A stretch of 64,000 bases of DNA from Brevibacillus_H ginsengisoli (GTDB lineage Bacteria > Bacillota > Bacilli > Brevibacillales > Brevibacillaceae), in the NCBI RefSeq assembly GCF_050113715.1, contig NZ_JBNJQR010000007.1, positions 1-64,000 on the forward strand. Direction: 5' to 3'. The first letter of the stretch is position 1, and each line of letters starts with the position of its first letter. The notes beneath the pieces are model-generated. The model did not search any database. It was not told where the DNA came from and worked only from the letters and a program-made list of their open reading frames with translations. Positions 8,811 through 17,258 of this stretch are shown here, piece by piece. Position numbers and translations under genes: made by a program.

Positions 8811-9236
8811 ATGAAGATTAACCATGTCTGTTTTTCCGTTTCCGATCTGAAGCGCTCGATTCAATTTTATCAGGAAGCGTTGGGCGCCAAGCTGCTGGTA
8901 AAAGGCAGAAAGCTCGCCTACTTCCTTCTTGACGATCTTTGGCTCGCGCTTAATGTGGAAGAGGACATTCCTCGCAACGAAATCCAGCACTCGTATACAC
9001 ATATGGCGTTTACCGTGGAAGAAAGCGAACTGGCCGTCTTGGAAGCTCGGCTTAGGTGTTTGGGCGTCAACATTCTTTCGGGTAGAACAAGAGATGAGAG
9101 AGATAAACAATCGATCTACTTCACCGATCCAGACGGACATAAGTTTGAATTTCATACGGGATCGCTTGAGGATCGGCTTGCCTATTATCGGGATGAGAAG
9201 ACCCACATGACCTTTTATGGAAGTTCTCTCGATTAA
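8811..9236 (+). CDS. fosB: FosB metallothiol transferase (fosfomycin resistance)
   Basis: Protein of 141 aa in the vicinal-oxygen-chelate (glyoxalase) superfamily, matching FosB, which opens the fosfomycin epoxide with bacillithiol in the cytoplasm using a divalent metal. The three metal ligands of the family are in place: His5 in MKINHVC, His64 in YTHMAF, and Glu113 in KFEFHTG. Family-typical YFTDPDGHKFEFHTGSLEDRL lies near the C-terminus (shown in parts: FTDPDGH, then KFEFHTG, then LEDRL). AAGGAGTTAGCC precedes the ATG. Such genes are ordinary chromosomal genes in Bacillales, so it need not be recently acquired. Confidence 0.93.
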   Translation: MKINHVCFSVSDLKRSIQFYQEALGAKLLVKGRKLAYFLLDDLWLALNVEEDIPRNEIQHSYTHMAFTVEESELAVLEARLRCLGVNILSGRTRDERDKQSIYFTDPDGHKFEFHTGSLEDRLAYYRDEKTHMTFYGSSLD

Positions 9237-9277
9237 TCTATCTTCCGGATTGTAGCCCACCTTCCATAATTCCACAT

Positions 9278-9334
9278 AAAAAAACCCTCTCCCAACGATT
9301 CAGCAACTGCCTACCGTCAGAACAGGGTTTTGGG
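9278..9334 (-). terminator. Terminator of ric (possibly bidirectional)
   Basis: Minus-strand imperfect hairpin with outer arms AACCCT and AGGGTT followed by seven T, between the convergent fosB and ric genes. Confidence 0.65.
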
Positions 9335-9363
9335 ATGATCAGCCAAAGAGATTTCCTGCTAAA

Positions 9364-10068
9364 TTAATCATTCAAACGTGGAAACAAGATATTGTTCTCC
9401 AGATGAATGTGTTCAAACAGATCGGATTCGAGCTCCGCCAGCTTGTGAAACGTTATTGTGTAGGTACGGCAAGCTCCCTCCGGCAAGGTGTAGTCATTCG
9501 TGATGGCTCGCATCTCTTTTAAAAGATTGCCGGCAAGCTCATGCTCGCTCTCCAGCTCGTTAAGTTTGGCAAAAGCCTGGTTGCGATTTTCTTCTGTCGG
9601 AATGGCTTCATAGGCACGAATCAGCGGGAAGAGAATCTCTTCTTCTTTTACCAAATGCTGCTCAAGTTCTAGCTTCAAGCTGTGAAACAATCGATGAAGC
9701 TGGCTCAACTCAGGATGGGCAGGGCCGTGAACCCGCATGATTTTGGTCACGAATTCACTGAGTAACGGCAATTCCTTCGTCAGATAGGCGTGATGGGTAT
9801 TCACCACAAATTCGATGATCTCGCTTGAAGGTGCTTCCTTCCAATTACGGCTGGCGTTCTGTTTGTTCTGAGCGTCTTCAAAAGCTGCCTGAAGCTTGTT
9901 CAGCACTTCTTCTCCGTTCAGCTTTAGCTGGTCAAAAGCATGGGCAAGCGGGCGGTTGCCACCGCAGCAAAAGTCAATTTTATATTCTTTGAAAATGTTG
10001 CTCGCTCCCGGGAATCTCGCAACGATTTCTCCTATTTTATCTGTTGTATTAAACTTCATTTCCATCAT
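9364..10068 (-). CDS. ric: Iron-sulfur cluster repair di-iron protein Ric/ScdA
   Basis: Protein of 234 aa that repairs iron-sulfur clusters damaged by nitric oxide or oxidants. The N-terminal ScdA_N domain (about residues 1-60) carries the signature FCCGGNRPLA; the C-terminal hemerythrin-like four-helix domain carries the di-iron ligands in NTHHAYL, EQHLVKEEEILFP, SEHELAG and HIHLENNILFPRL. The start is ATG 10068 with AAAGGAGGTAGTT in front; a second ATG follows directly. In relatives the gene is controlled by NO- or oxygen-responsive regulators, but I do not see a convincing site upstream. Symbols used elsewhere are scdA and ytfE. Confidence 0.93.
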   Translation of the reverse strand: MMEMKFNTTDKIGEIVARFPGASNIFKEYKIDFCCGGNRPLAHAFDQLKLNGEEVLNKLQAAFEDAQNKQNASRNWKEAPSSEIIEFVVNTHHAYLTKELPLLSEFVTKIMRVHGPAHPELSQLHRLFHSLKLELEQHLVKEEEILFPLIRAYEAIPTEENRNQAFAKLNELESEHELAGNLLKEMRAITNDYTLPEGACRTYTITFHKLAELESDLFEHIHLENNILFPRLND

Positions 10069-10172
10069 AACTACCTCCTTTATAAGGGCATTATAGTCCG
10101 ATTCAGGAGGAAAAAATGTGATCTGGATTATACTTCTCGAAATTTTTCGATGAAGTTTTTATCTCATGTCTT

Positions 10173-11174
10173 TTATTTGATGTTTCTAAGTGCTTCCGGA
10201 TTGACCAGATGAGCAGGCACTTCTCCTCGAAGGGCTTGAAGCAGATTGTCGGCAGCCAGCATCGCCATCTTGATCCGCGTGGCAATGCTTGCGCTTCCGA
10301 TATGCGGCAGTGTCACGACGTTGGGCAGGGTCAGTAACGGATGGTCAAGGGGTACAGGCTCAACCTCAAATACATCAAGTCCCGCTGCCCAAATCCGCTT
10401 GGTCACCAGTGCTTCAAAGAGAGCTTGCTCATCCACGATGCCGCCGCGTGCGGTATTAATCAGAATCGCCGAGTGCTTCATCAGGGAGAATTCTCGTTTT
10501 CCGATCAAATGATGCGTTTCTGGCGTATATGGAGTCATGACACAGACATAATCCGCTTGGCGAAGCAGCTCATCCAGCTCCACATATCCGATTCCCAGCT
10601 GTTCCTCTACTCCCGGCTTGCGACTTCGGTTATGGTAGATCAGCTTCATATCAAAACCTTTTGCCCGTCTCGCAATCGCCTCACCGATTCGCCCCATCCC
10701 GATGATTCCTAGCGTCGCTCCATGAATGTCTTGTCCCGTTAACAGCATCGGTGACCAGGTGATCCAATCGCCGCTTCGTAAAAATGTAGACGATTCCACC
10801 AACCGCCGGGCTGTCGCCATCAGGAGAGCAAATGTCAGGTCTGCCGTTGTTTCCGTTAATACGTCAGGTGTGTTCGTAACCAGAATCCCTCGATTGGTTG
10901 CGGCTTCCACATCAATGTTGTTATAGCCCACAGCCATATTGCTAATTACCTTCAGGCGTTTGGCCCTTCGCAAAAGCTGTTCGTCTATTTTTTCTGTTAA
11001 CAACGTAAAAATTCCGTCCGCCTGCTCGATCTCTTCCTCCAACACCTCGCGTGGAACAGGCAGGTCGTACTCCTCCCAGTGTCTGATTTCGCAGGTTTCT
11101 TGCAAGTGATTAAAAGCTTGCTCCGGTATTCTCCTGGTGATGTAGATTCGTGGTTTATTTGCTTGAGGTTCCAT
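10173..11174 (-). CDS. D-2-hydroxyacid dehydrogenase (glyoxylate/hydroxypyruvate reductase type)
   Basis: NAD(P)-dependent oxidoreductase of 333 aa. The Rossmann motif GIIGMGRIGEAIARRAKGF is in the middle, followed by the catalytic arginine in NTARGGIVDE, the glutamate in the EVEPVP region, and the catalytic His in LPHIGSAS. The sequence is closest to glyoxylate/D-glycerate dehydrogenases (GyaR-like). It overlaps the preceding glycerate kinase gene by 20 bp, which supports a role in glyoxylate/hydroxypyruvate-glycerate metabolism: it would make D-glycerate and the kinase would phosphorylate it. GTAGGAGGAACGACC precedes the start. Confidence 0.88.
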   Translation of the reverse strand: MEPQANKPRIYITRRIPEQAFNHLQETCEIRHWEEYDLPVPREVLEEEIEQADGIFTLLTEKIDEQLLRRAKRLKVISNMAVGYNNIDVEAATNRGILVTNTPDVLTETTADLTFALLMATARRLVESSTFLRSGDWITWSPMLLTGQDIHGATLGIIGMGRIGEAIARRAKGFDMKLIYHNRSRKPGVEEQLGIGYVELDELLRQADYVCVMTPYTPETHHLIGKREFSLMKHSAILINTARGGIVDEQALFEALVTKRIWAAGLDVFEVEPVPLDHPLLTLPNVVTLPHIGSASIATRIKMAMLAADNLLQALRGEVPAHLVNPEALRNIK

Positions 11175-12312
11175 GGTCGTTCCTCCTACTGGCCGCTTTG
11201 ATCAGTCTGGCAATATTGCGGGCGGCTTGGGTTATGTATGTCGCTCCATGTTTCATAGAGTCTTCCAGCGAAATTGGTCCAGGCGCGATAGAATGCAGGC
11301 TGACGAACAGCTCATGCAATTGCGAGGCACCCTCTCCCAAGGAACCGGAGAGCAGAATGGCGCGCTTGTTTGCTTGTTTCGCCAGTTGGCCAATATAATA
11401 GGGGACTTTGCCAAAAACCGTCTGGTAATCGCTTTGTCCCTCTCCGGTAATCACCCAGTCGCACTGCTGTACATGCGCTTCAAGTCCAGCGGCTTCTGCC
11501 ACAAGCTGCGCTCCCGGAATCAATTTTCCGCCTAAAAGTATAAAAGCAAATCCCAACCCGCCTGCAGCTCCCGCACCCGGTTGGTTTTGAAGCGATTTGC
11601 CCGCGTGTGACTCGATCAGATGGGCAAAATGAGACATTGCCGAATCCATCTGTTCCACCTGGTCAGGGGAAGCTCCTTTTTGCGGAGCGAACACATGAGA
11701 TGCACCCAGTTTGCCGCACAGCGGATTCTTCACATCAGTCGCCACCCGAAACGCGCAGGTGTGAAGGCGCTCATCCAGTCTGGATAAATCGACGGTTTTT
11801 ACCTTGGCGAGCGATCCGCCAACTGATTCGACTTCATGCCCCTGGTCATCACGAAAATCTGCACCGAGCACCTGAAGCATCCCAAGCCCTGCGTCATTGG
11901 TGGCACTTCCGCCAAGCCCAATCACAAATTGACGATAGCCCAAATCCATCGCATGCAGGATCGCCTCACCAACTCCACGCGTGGTCGTCACAAGCGGATT
12001 GCGCTCAGAATGGGGAACCATGGGCAAACCCGCAATGGAGGCCACTTCGATAACCGCCGTTTGGCCGTCTCCCAATATACCGTAGTGGGTATGGACAAGC
12101 TCCCGCAGTGGCCCAGTGACTTTCAGATCCACTCGTTTGCCATTAGTGGCATCAATCAAGGCATCTAGCGTCCCCTCGCCGCCGTCAGCCATTGGGATGA
12201 CCACGATTGTAGCCTCTGGAAACTCTAGCCGAAACGCTTCCTTCACAAGACGCCCCACTTCTATTGAGGTAAGACTTCCTTTGTACGAATCCGGGGCGAC
12301 GAGAATCTTCAC
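11155..12312 (-). CDS. glxK: Glycerate kinase (GlxK/GarK family)
   Basis: Protein of 385 aa matching bacterial glycerate kinase type I, which phosphorylates D-glycerate to 2-phosphoglycerate (family enzymes) and feeds it into glycolysis. Signature stretches are APDSYKGSLTS at the N-terminus, MADGGEGT near residue 44, GLGGSATNDAGLGML near 135, and GAGAAGGLGF near 245. The start codon is GTG, placed after GGAGGGGAGGGCC. It is the first gene of a two-gene operon with the hydroxyacid dehydrogenase. Confidence 0.92.
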   Translation of the reverse strand: MKILVAPDSYKGSLTSIEVGRLVKEAFRLEFPEATIVVIPMADGGEGTLDALIDATNGKRVDLKVTGPLRELVHTHYGILGDGQTAVIEVASIAGLPMVPHSERNPLVTTTRGVGEAILHAMDLGYRQFVIGLGGSATNDAGLGMLQVLGADFRDDQGHEVESVGGSLAKVKTVDLSRLDERLHTCAFRVATDVKNPLCGKLGASHVFAPQKGASPDQVEQMDSAMSHFAHLIESHAGKSLQNQPGAGAAGGLGFAFILLGGKLIPGAQLVAEAAGLEAHVQQCDWVITGEGQSDYQTVFGKVPYYIGQLAKQANKRAILLSGSLGEGASQLHELFVSLHSIAPGPISLEDSMKHGATYITQAARNIARLIKAASRRNDHGTSSK

Positions 12313-12352
12313 GGCCCTCCCCTCCTTCTTGCTCTTTTTGATTCGAAAAGAA

Positions 12353-13240
12353 TTACGCTAGTATATCAGCCAAAGCCTTGTTCACCTGATCATATTGAAA
12401 CGTATAACCATTCTCCTTCAAGCGCTCGGGCAATACCCACCGGCTTTTCAAGATCAATTCCGTTTCCGTTCGGATCAGTATAGCCCCCAATTCGAGCATC
12501 CAACGGGGAGAAGGCAAGCCCATTGGCGCATTCATCGCTGTTCTAAGCTGCTGCATGAATTCACGATTGGTGACTGGATGTGGGGCGGAACAATTAAATA
12601 CGCCGCTTAGTTCTTCTTTTTCTAGCAGAAAGAGCACGATTTGAAATAAATCTTCGATGTGAATCCAGCTAAACATCTGGTTCCCTGAGCCTTGAACGCC
12701 TCCTAGTCCGAATTTGACCAGATTTCGAAACGGCGTCATGACACCCCCATGCTTTCCTAAGACGATGGCGACGCGTAAAGCTGCTTGTCTGGTATGAGGC
12801 AAGTCAAATGAAAAAAAGGCGTCTTCCCACGACCTTGCCACATCTACCGAAAAACCTGTTCCCACTTCCCCGCTCGCCTCTGTCATTGGCCTGTCTTCCG
12901 CGTGTCGATAGATCGTAGCCGTACTGGAGTTGATCCATAATCGCGGAGGTTTTTGGCAAGCGAGTACAGCATTTCCTAGCTGCTGGGTGGTCTTTACTCT
13001 TGAGTTCAATATTTCTTCTTGATTCTTGGGGTGATAGCGACAGTCAACGGACTTACCCGCCAGATTGATCAACATCTCGGATTCTTCAAGCGCTTCAACA
13101 ATAGCTGATGGATCATTCCATGAAATATGCTGGGGTTTACGGGAGATGATTTTCACATCGTATCCGAGTTGAATCAACTTCTCCTCAAAATATTGCCCGA
13201 TGAAGCCAGTGCCACCTGCCAAAATCACTTTTGGTTGCAT
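12353..13240 (-). CDS. TIGR01777 family SDR epimerase (YfhF-like)
   Basis: Protein of 295 aa of the extended short-chain dehydrogenase type with the nucleotide-binding motif AGGTGFIGQYF at the N-terminus and a C-terminal DUF1731-like tail (SPRWMLELGA...SRWVLPERLKENGYTF in parts). It matches the TIGR01777 epimerase family, present in most Bacillales (B. subtilis YfhF), without a settled substrate. ATG 13240 is chosen: GGAGTGAAGTAC precedes it, whereas the in-frame GTG nine bases upstream sits inside that site. Confidence 0.88.
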   Translation of the reverse strand: MQPKVILAGGTGFIGQYFEEKLIQLGYDVKIISRKPQHISWNDPSAIVEALEESEMLINLAGKSVDCRYHPKNQEEILNSRVKTTQQLGNAVLACQKPPRLWINSSTATIYRHAEDRPMTEASGEVGTGFSVDVARSWEDAFFSFDLPHTRQAALRVAIVLGKHGGVMTPFRNLVKFGLGGVQGSGNQMFSWIHIEDLFQIVLFLLEKEELSGVFNCSAPHPVTNREFMQQLRTAMNAPMGLPSPRWMLELGAILIRTETELILKSRWVLPERLKENGYTFQYDQVNKALADILA

Positions 13241-13456
13241 GTACTTCACTCCATTTCATTGATCATTCTCACTCGAACCACTAGAAGAATTACACTACAC
13301 GTCATGTTCTTACCGCCATACTACCATATGATTTGGCATCTTGTTACTGTCCTGTTGGTTGATAAAGGAAATTAGCAACAGCGAAGCAAGGGATTTCGGG
13401 ATGATGTAAAGAAGTAAATCGTATGATTGTTCTAACACCCCCTTAAGGTGGTCATA

Positions 13457-13915
13457 ATGACTCAAAATGGCATTGTTTTAGTCGCTAGTGTATCCATCAT
13501 GAAAGATAACGAAGTCTTGATGATCCAAGAGGACAAACCGACTGCGCGAAACAAGTGGAACTTCCCAGCTGGACGGATTGAACCGGGCGAAGAAATTCCT
13601 TTTGCAGCTTGTCGGGAAGTAAAAGAAGAAACCGGATATGATGTTGTGCTAACTGGTACAACTGGCATCTATAACTTTGTAAGCAGTGCCAATAAACAAG
13701 TCATTCTTTTTCATTTTACTGCTGAAATTATTGGCGGAGCGCTGAATCTACAAGAGGAGCAAATTATCGACAGCAAATGGATACCGTTATCAGAACTGAT
13801 GGAGTTTCATCGTGAAAAACTTCGTGATCCTGATGTCATAAAGCAAATCACAGGTAGACTAATGGAGCAGAACTTATATTCAATGGATGTTTTTCATGAA
13901 CAAGTAAGCCTGTAG
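13457..13915 (+). CDS. NUDIX hydrolase
   Basis: Protein of 152 aa with a complete Nudix box: G-R-I-E-P-G-E-E followed by the CREVKEETGY block, the metal and diphosphate-binding loop-helix-loop. Nudix enzymes hydrolyse nucleoside diphosphates linked to another group; the substrate here is not evident. ATG 13457 is taken because TAAGGTGGTCATA precedes it; the GTG nine bases upstream lies in the ribosome site. It stands alone between a divergent epimerase gene and the ArsR promoter. Confidence 0.9.
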   Translation: MTQNGIVLVASVSIMKDNEVLMIQEDKPTARNKWNFPAGRIEPGEEIPFAACREVKEETGYDVVLTGTTGIYNFVSSANKQVILFHFTAEIIGGALNLQEEQIIDSKWIPLSELMEFHREKLRDPDVIKQITGRLMEQNLYSMDVFHEQVSL

Positions 13916-13957
13916 GTTGGGTTTAGGTGCTACCTTCGAAAAAACCTATAACGCATT

Positions 13958-13981
13958 GAATATTCCTTGACAGGAATATTC
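13958..13981. promoter_or_regulatory. Probable ArsR-type operator
   Basis: Perfect inverted repeat: left arm GAATATTCC (13958-13966), 6-bp centre TTGACA, right arm GGAATATTC (13973-13981). The centre is itself the -35 box of the next promoter, so protein binding here would block RNA polymerase. This is the expected layout for autorepression by the downstream ArsR protein. Confidence 0.75.
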
Positions 13982-13998
13982 CTAAATTGGTATATTAT
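13967..13998 (+). promoter_or_regulatory. SigA promoter of the arsR-like operon
   Basis: Consensus -35 TTGACA (13967-13972), 18-bp spacer, -10 TATATT (13991-13996; TATTAT at 13993-13998 overlaps it). Transcription would begin near 14003-14006, almost on the ribosome site, so any start codon upstream of about 14005 cannot be used. Confidence 0.8.
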
Positions 13999-14019
13999 AA
14001 CAGAAAGGAGAAGAATTCT

Positions 14020-14364
14020 ATTGGAGCCAAAATTATTGCAACTTTGAATGCGCTTGCCGAGCCCAACCGTCTCAAAATTGTTGAGCTTTTACGTAACAGC
14101 CCTCTTACGGTTGGGGAAATTACTGAACGACTTGGAATTCTTCAGCCCCAAACTTCAAAACATCTCCGCGTACTAAGTCAAGCCGGACTCGTCGACGTAC
14201 AGGCGATTGCGAATCGGAGAATTTACCGACTGCGATTGGATGCGTTTCAAGCTCTGGACGATTGGCTTGAAAACTACCGTCGAATTTGGGAGGAACGATT
14301 CGACAATCTTGAGAATTACCTTCAAAAGATGCGAGCTAACGAGAATGAACAAAGCAAAAACTAA
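14020..14364 (+). CDS. ArsR/SmtB-type winged-helix regulator
   Basis: Small regulator of about 114 aa with a winged helix-turn-helix of the ArsR kind: ALAEPNRLKIVELL, then PLTVGEITERLGILQPQTSKHL, then the wing. No metal-binding cysteines are visible, so it belongs to the non-metal branch usually paired with a SRPBCC protein, as here. The start is a problem. The frame contains no ATG or GTG near the strong AGAAAGGAG site (14002-14010); the codon at the right distance is ATT 14020, and a TTG one base later is out of frame and reaches a stop after eight codons. Either a rare ATT start or a single-base indel is possible. Confidence 0.85.
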   Translation: MGAKIIATLNALAEPNRLKIVELLRNSPLTVGEITERLGILQPQTSKHLRVLSQAGLVDVQAIANRRIYRLRLDAFQALDDWLENYRRIWEERFDNLENYLQKMRANENEQSKN

Positions 14365-14383
14365 TTTCTAGGAGGATTTATCC

Positions 14384-14893
14384 ATGTCCAACAAAATGAC
14401 GTTTAAAACAGAGGGTCAGGAGATCATCTTGGAGCGTGTTTTTCATGCGCCTCGCGAGCTCGTTTTCAAAGCATTTTCCGAGGCAGAGCACCTGAAGCAC
14501 TGGTGGGGTCCTAAGGGCTGGACACTTATGGTTTGTAACGTTGATTTTCGTCCAGGCGGCATCTGGCATTACTGTATGAAGTGCACGGATGAGAAGCAAG
14601 GGGAATTTTTCGGATTCGAATCTTGGGGTAAAGCGATCTATAGTGAGATCGTGGATGCTGAGAAGATTGTTTATGTCGATTACTTCTCTGATGCCGAGGG
14701 TAGTGTTAATGAAGAGTTGCCATCCAGTACCATTACGTTGACGTTTACAGAGCATGAAGGGCATACGAAGCTCGTCAGCCGTACGCTATTCCCTTCCGAA
14801 GAAGCCCTCCAAACCGTCTTGAAAATGGGAATTGAACAAGGCATTACTGAAACGTGGGATCGTCTCGCCGAGCATCTGCAATCTCTTCAATAA
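14384..14893 (+). CDS. SRPBCC (AHSA1/START-like) domain protein
   Basis: Protein of 169 aa matching the Aha1-C/START-like SRPBCC family: FHAPRELVFKAFSEAEHLKHWWGPKGW in parts (FHAPRELVFKAF, then LKHWWGPKGW) and the C-terminal GITETWDRLAEHL are hallmarks. These proteins form a hydrophobic ligand pocket; the ligand is unknown. It is co-transcribed with the ArsR-like gene 19 bp upstream, a very common pairing in Firmicutes. TAGGAGGATTTATCC precedes the ATG. Confidence 0.9.
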   Translation: MSNKMTFKTEGQEIILERVFHAPRELVFKAFSEAEHLKHWWGPKGWTLMVCNVDFRPGGIWHYCMKCTDEKQGEFFGFESWGKAIYSEIVDAEKIVYVDYFSDAEGSVNEELPSSTITLTFTEHEGHTKLVSRTLFPSEEALQTVLKMGIEQGITETWDRLAEHLQSLQ

Positions 14894-14927
14894 TTTCATC
14901 GTTACATTTGAAAATGATGTCATGAAA

Positions 14928-14956
14928 ACAGCCCTCACATCTGTGGGGGCTTCGCA
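14928..14956 (+). terminator. Possible weak terminator
   Basis: Hairpin GCCCTCAC-ATCT-GTGGGGGC shortly after the SRPBCC stop, without a proper T run. It may end the arsR operon or attenuate readthrough into the GNAT gene. Confidence 0.4.
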
Positions 14957-15006
14957 ATATTTTACCAAAAATAAGGAGGGCGAACAGCATTACAAGAGGA
15001 AGCAAT

Positions 15007-15459
15007 ATGGATATTCGGAAACTCACTATAGATGAACAACCTCCAATGGATTTGTTGTTAGTAGCTGACCCTTCCCCAAAAATTGTGGAGAACTATATCA
15101 AACGGGGAGAATGTTATATCGCTAAAATGGAAAAGCAAATGGTTGGAGTTTATGTACTACTCCCCACAAGGCCTGAAACGGTAGAACTGGTGAATATTGC
15201 AATTGCACAAGACTATCATGGTAAAGGTCTTGGCAAACAACTCGTCATTCATGCTATTCAAACTGCCAAGACAAACGGTTATAAAACTATTGAAATAGGT
15301 ACCGGAAATTCAAGTATAGGACAATTAGCTCTTTATCAAAAATGTGGCTTTAGGATTACTGGTGTTGATTTAGACTTTTTCAATAGGCATTATCCAGAAG
15401 AAATATATGAGAACGGCATTCAATGCAGGGATATGATTCGATTATCCCAAGATTTATAA
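15007..15459 (+). CDS. GNAT family N-acetyltransferase
   Basis: Protein of 150 aa with the acetyl-CoA pyrophosphate-binding loop QDYHGKGLGKQL (Q/R-x-x-G-x-G/A pattern) near residue 73 and a C-terminal GNSSIGQLALYQKCGF segment typical of motif B. The acceptor substrate is unknown. Start ATG 15007 has AAGAGGAAGCAAT in front. It lies about 110 bp after the SRPBCC gene and could be read through from the same promoter. Confidence 0.88.
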   Translation: MDIRKLTIDEQPPMDLLLVADPSPKIVENYIKRGECYIAKMEKQMVGVYVLLPTRPETVELVNIAIAQDYHGKGLGKQLVIHAIQTAKTNGYKTIEIGTGNSSIGQLALYQKCGFRITGVDLDFFNRHYPEEIYENGIQCRDMIRLSQDL

Positions 15460-15462
15460 GCC

Positions 15463-15502
15463 AAAACAAACAAGCTGACTGTTGAACAGCCAGCTTTTGT
15501 TC
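15463..15502. terminator. Bidirectional terminator between GNAT and galT
   Basis: Nested hairpin AAGCTG-A-CTG-TTGAA-CAG-C-CAGCTT flanked by A-rich sequence on the left and TTTTG on the right, between convergent genes. Confidence 0.75.
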
Positions 15503-16491
15503 TATTTTTCATCTTCTTGTTCGTACTTCCGCCTATACTGCTCCACCGCTTCCCTCAACTCAGGCGCTGTCTCCTCCACTGCCTTGGGATTAATCACCGC
15601 CCACGCCCCCATTTCAGAAGAGGCGTAATGTTTCAGCTTATAATTTTCCACAAGCGGTGGATAGAACTCGATATGGAAGTGGTAAAAATCCTCGACATCC
15701 TCCCCGTTAACCGGCCGCTGATGCATGACCATCATGTATGGAAAGGGTCGCGCAAACAGCTCGTCCATCGCGCCCGTTGTCTGCTTCAGGATTGTGGCAA
15801 GTGATTTCTTCTCCGCTTCGTTAAAATCACTAATCGCTGTTTTGTGGCTTTTACTGACGATAAATACCCCATAGGGATAGTCAGTAAAATACGGAATATA
15901 CGCGAGAAAATGGTTATTCTCGATGACAAGCCGCTCTCCCTCACGCTTCTCCTCTTCATTCATCTCGCACAGCAGGCATTTTCCCGTCTCGGTATAATGA
16001 AGTTGACAGCTTTCCAGCTCCCGCCTGATTTTGAGCGGCATTTGGGAGTAGGCGTAAATTTGACCATGCGGGTGAGTCATCGTAACGCCCACTTCTTCCC
16101 CACGATTTTCAAAAATCAGGATGTACTGAACTTCCGGCTCCCCGGCCAACTGCGAAAAGCGAAGGGCCCACAGCTCAATCAGCTCCTGAATGTGCGCCAC
16201 CGTCAACTGAGCCAGTGATTGATGATGATCGGACGAATACAAGATCACTTCACATTTTCCATAAGCCTTCTTGGCTTGATACAAGTCAGAGTTGATCAAA
16301 GCTGACTCATCGGGATCAGGCGTCAACGCCGGAAAATCATTGTCTAGCATGTAGACCGTGTATTCGTCTGGGACTTTGCCAGACCCGGGACAAAACGGAC
16401 ATTCCTTATTCTGCAGATGTGGCCGATGCTGCCGATTCGAAGCAACGATAGTCCAATCCCGCAACAATGGATTAAAGCGTAATTCAGGCAT
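15502..16491 (-). CDS. galT: Galactose-1-phosphate uridylyltransferase
   Basis: Protein of 329 aa of the HIT superfamily GalT class I, which swaps UMP between UDP-glucose and galactose-1-phosphate. The active-site triad motif THPHGQIYAYSQMP is present, with zinc-ligand-like cysteines in ECPFCPGSG and LLCEMN, and the C-terminal MVMHQRPVNG and FHIEFYPP segments. ATG 16491 follows AAGGTGGAACTTGATC. No galK or galE lies next to it. It is the last gene after a GT2 transferase, a phosphodiesterase and an epimerase, so it may supply or recycle UDP-sugars for a glycan rather than serve galactose catabolism. Confidence 0.92.
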   Translation of the reverse strand: MPELRFNPLLRDWTIVASNRQHRPHLQNKECPFCPGSGKVPDEYTVYMLDNDFPALTPDPDESALINSDLYQAKKAYGKCEVILYSSDHHQSLAQLTVAHIQELIELWALRFSQLAGEPEVQYILIFENRGEEVGVTMTHPHGQIYAYSQMPLKIRRELESCQLHYTETGKCLLCEMNEEEKREGERLVIENNHFLAYIPYFTDYPYGVFIVSKSHKTAISDFNEAEKKSLATILKQTTGAMDELFARPFPYMMVMHQRPVNGEDVEDFYHFHIEFYPPLVENYKLKHYASSEMGAWAVINPKAVEETAPELREAVEQYRRKYEQEDEK

Positions 16492-16508
16492 GATCAAGTT
16501 CCACCTTT

Positions 16509-17258
16509 TTAGTAGCTGGCATGCTCCTTGGACACAGCTGTTGACTGTTGCTTCCTAGCCGCTCTGTTAGCCGGTTTACGTCTCCACTCGCGCCAAATGG
16601 CTGGAAGGACACGAGCTACATACCGATACGTAATGAACGACTCCCCTGTTTCCCTGACCTTATAGGGAATTCCTACTTCGGCGAGTCGATACCCTTGTCG
16701 AACAATATTGATCGTCATCACTTGGGCGTAGTTATAATCGTGAACAATTTCCAGATCGTGAAGCACCTCTCTGGAGAAGACACGAAACCCAGTCTGACCG
16801 TCACTGATCCACTTGTGCAGGAGAAGCATTTGCAGGAATGTAAAGAAGTAGTTGCCTAGACGGCGATAGAGCTTCATCCCACGCACTCGGTGCTTGAAAC
16901 GGGAGGCAAGCACATAGTCCGCCTCTCCCATGAGAACAGGCTGAATCACGCGAGGAATGTGATCGGCTGGGTATTCATCATCCGCATCAATCATCACCGC
17001 CAAGTCGGCTCCACGCGCGTACGCTGCCTTCATTCCTTCTCTTACAGCTGCGCCAAGTCCACGGTTGCGCTCAAAAGAAACGATATGATCCGCCCCGGCC
17101 TTGGTCGCCACCTGAACCGTAGCATCTCTGGAGCCGTCGTTTACCACGAGAACCTCTACTTGAACAGCAGGATCGAAAACGCGCGGAATTTTGCCAATGA
17201 CTCGTCCAATGGACTCTTCTTCATTGTACGCTGGAATAACGACGATCAGCTTCTTCAT
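16509..17258 (-). CDS. Family 2 glycosyltransferase (DPM1/GtrB-like)
   Basis: Protein of 249 aa with a GT-A fold: VVIPAYNEEESIGRV at the N-terminus, LVVNDGSRD, NRGLGAAVREGMKAA, and the metal motif MIDADDEYP (DxD). The later segment SDGQTGFRVFSREV fits polyprenyl-phosphate sugar transferases of the DPM1 type. It has no clear transmembrane helix. ATG 17258 lies inside the 3' end of the phosphodiesterase gene (about 38 bp overlap), implying translational coupling. Probable role: loading a sugar onto undecaprenyl phosphate for an extracellular transferase such as the GT39-like protein upstream. Confidence 0.88.
   Translation of the reverse strand: MKKLIVVIPAYNEEESIGRVIGKIPRVFDPAVQVEVLVVNDGSRDATVQVATKAGADHIVSFERNRGLGAAVREGMKAAYARGADLAVMIDADDEYPADHIPRVIQPVLMGEADYVLASRFKHRVRGMKLYRRLGNYFFTFLQMLLLHKWISDGQTGFRVFSREVLHDLEIVHDYNYAQVMTINIVRQGYRLAEVGIPYKVRETGESFITYRYVARVLPAIWREWRRKPANRAARKQQSTAVSKEHASY

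Noticed and set aside
8811..9236. fosB as recently acquired resistance
   Set aside because: No mobile element, direct repeats or composition shift around it; chromosomal fosB is normal in Bacillales.
10069..10172. NsrR or FNR site upstream of ric
   Set aside because: A TGTGA-like half-site is present but there is no symmetric partner at the correct distance.
11607..12053. Open frames opposite glycerate kinase (148 and 110 aa)
   Set aside because: Shadows of a real gene: Arg/Pro/His-rich, no ribosome site, no family resemblance.
14378..14764. Open frame of 128 aa opposite the SRPBCC gene
   Set aside because: Antisense shadow; the plus-strand gene has a strong ribosome site and clear family motifs.
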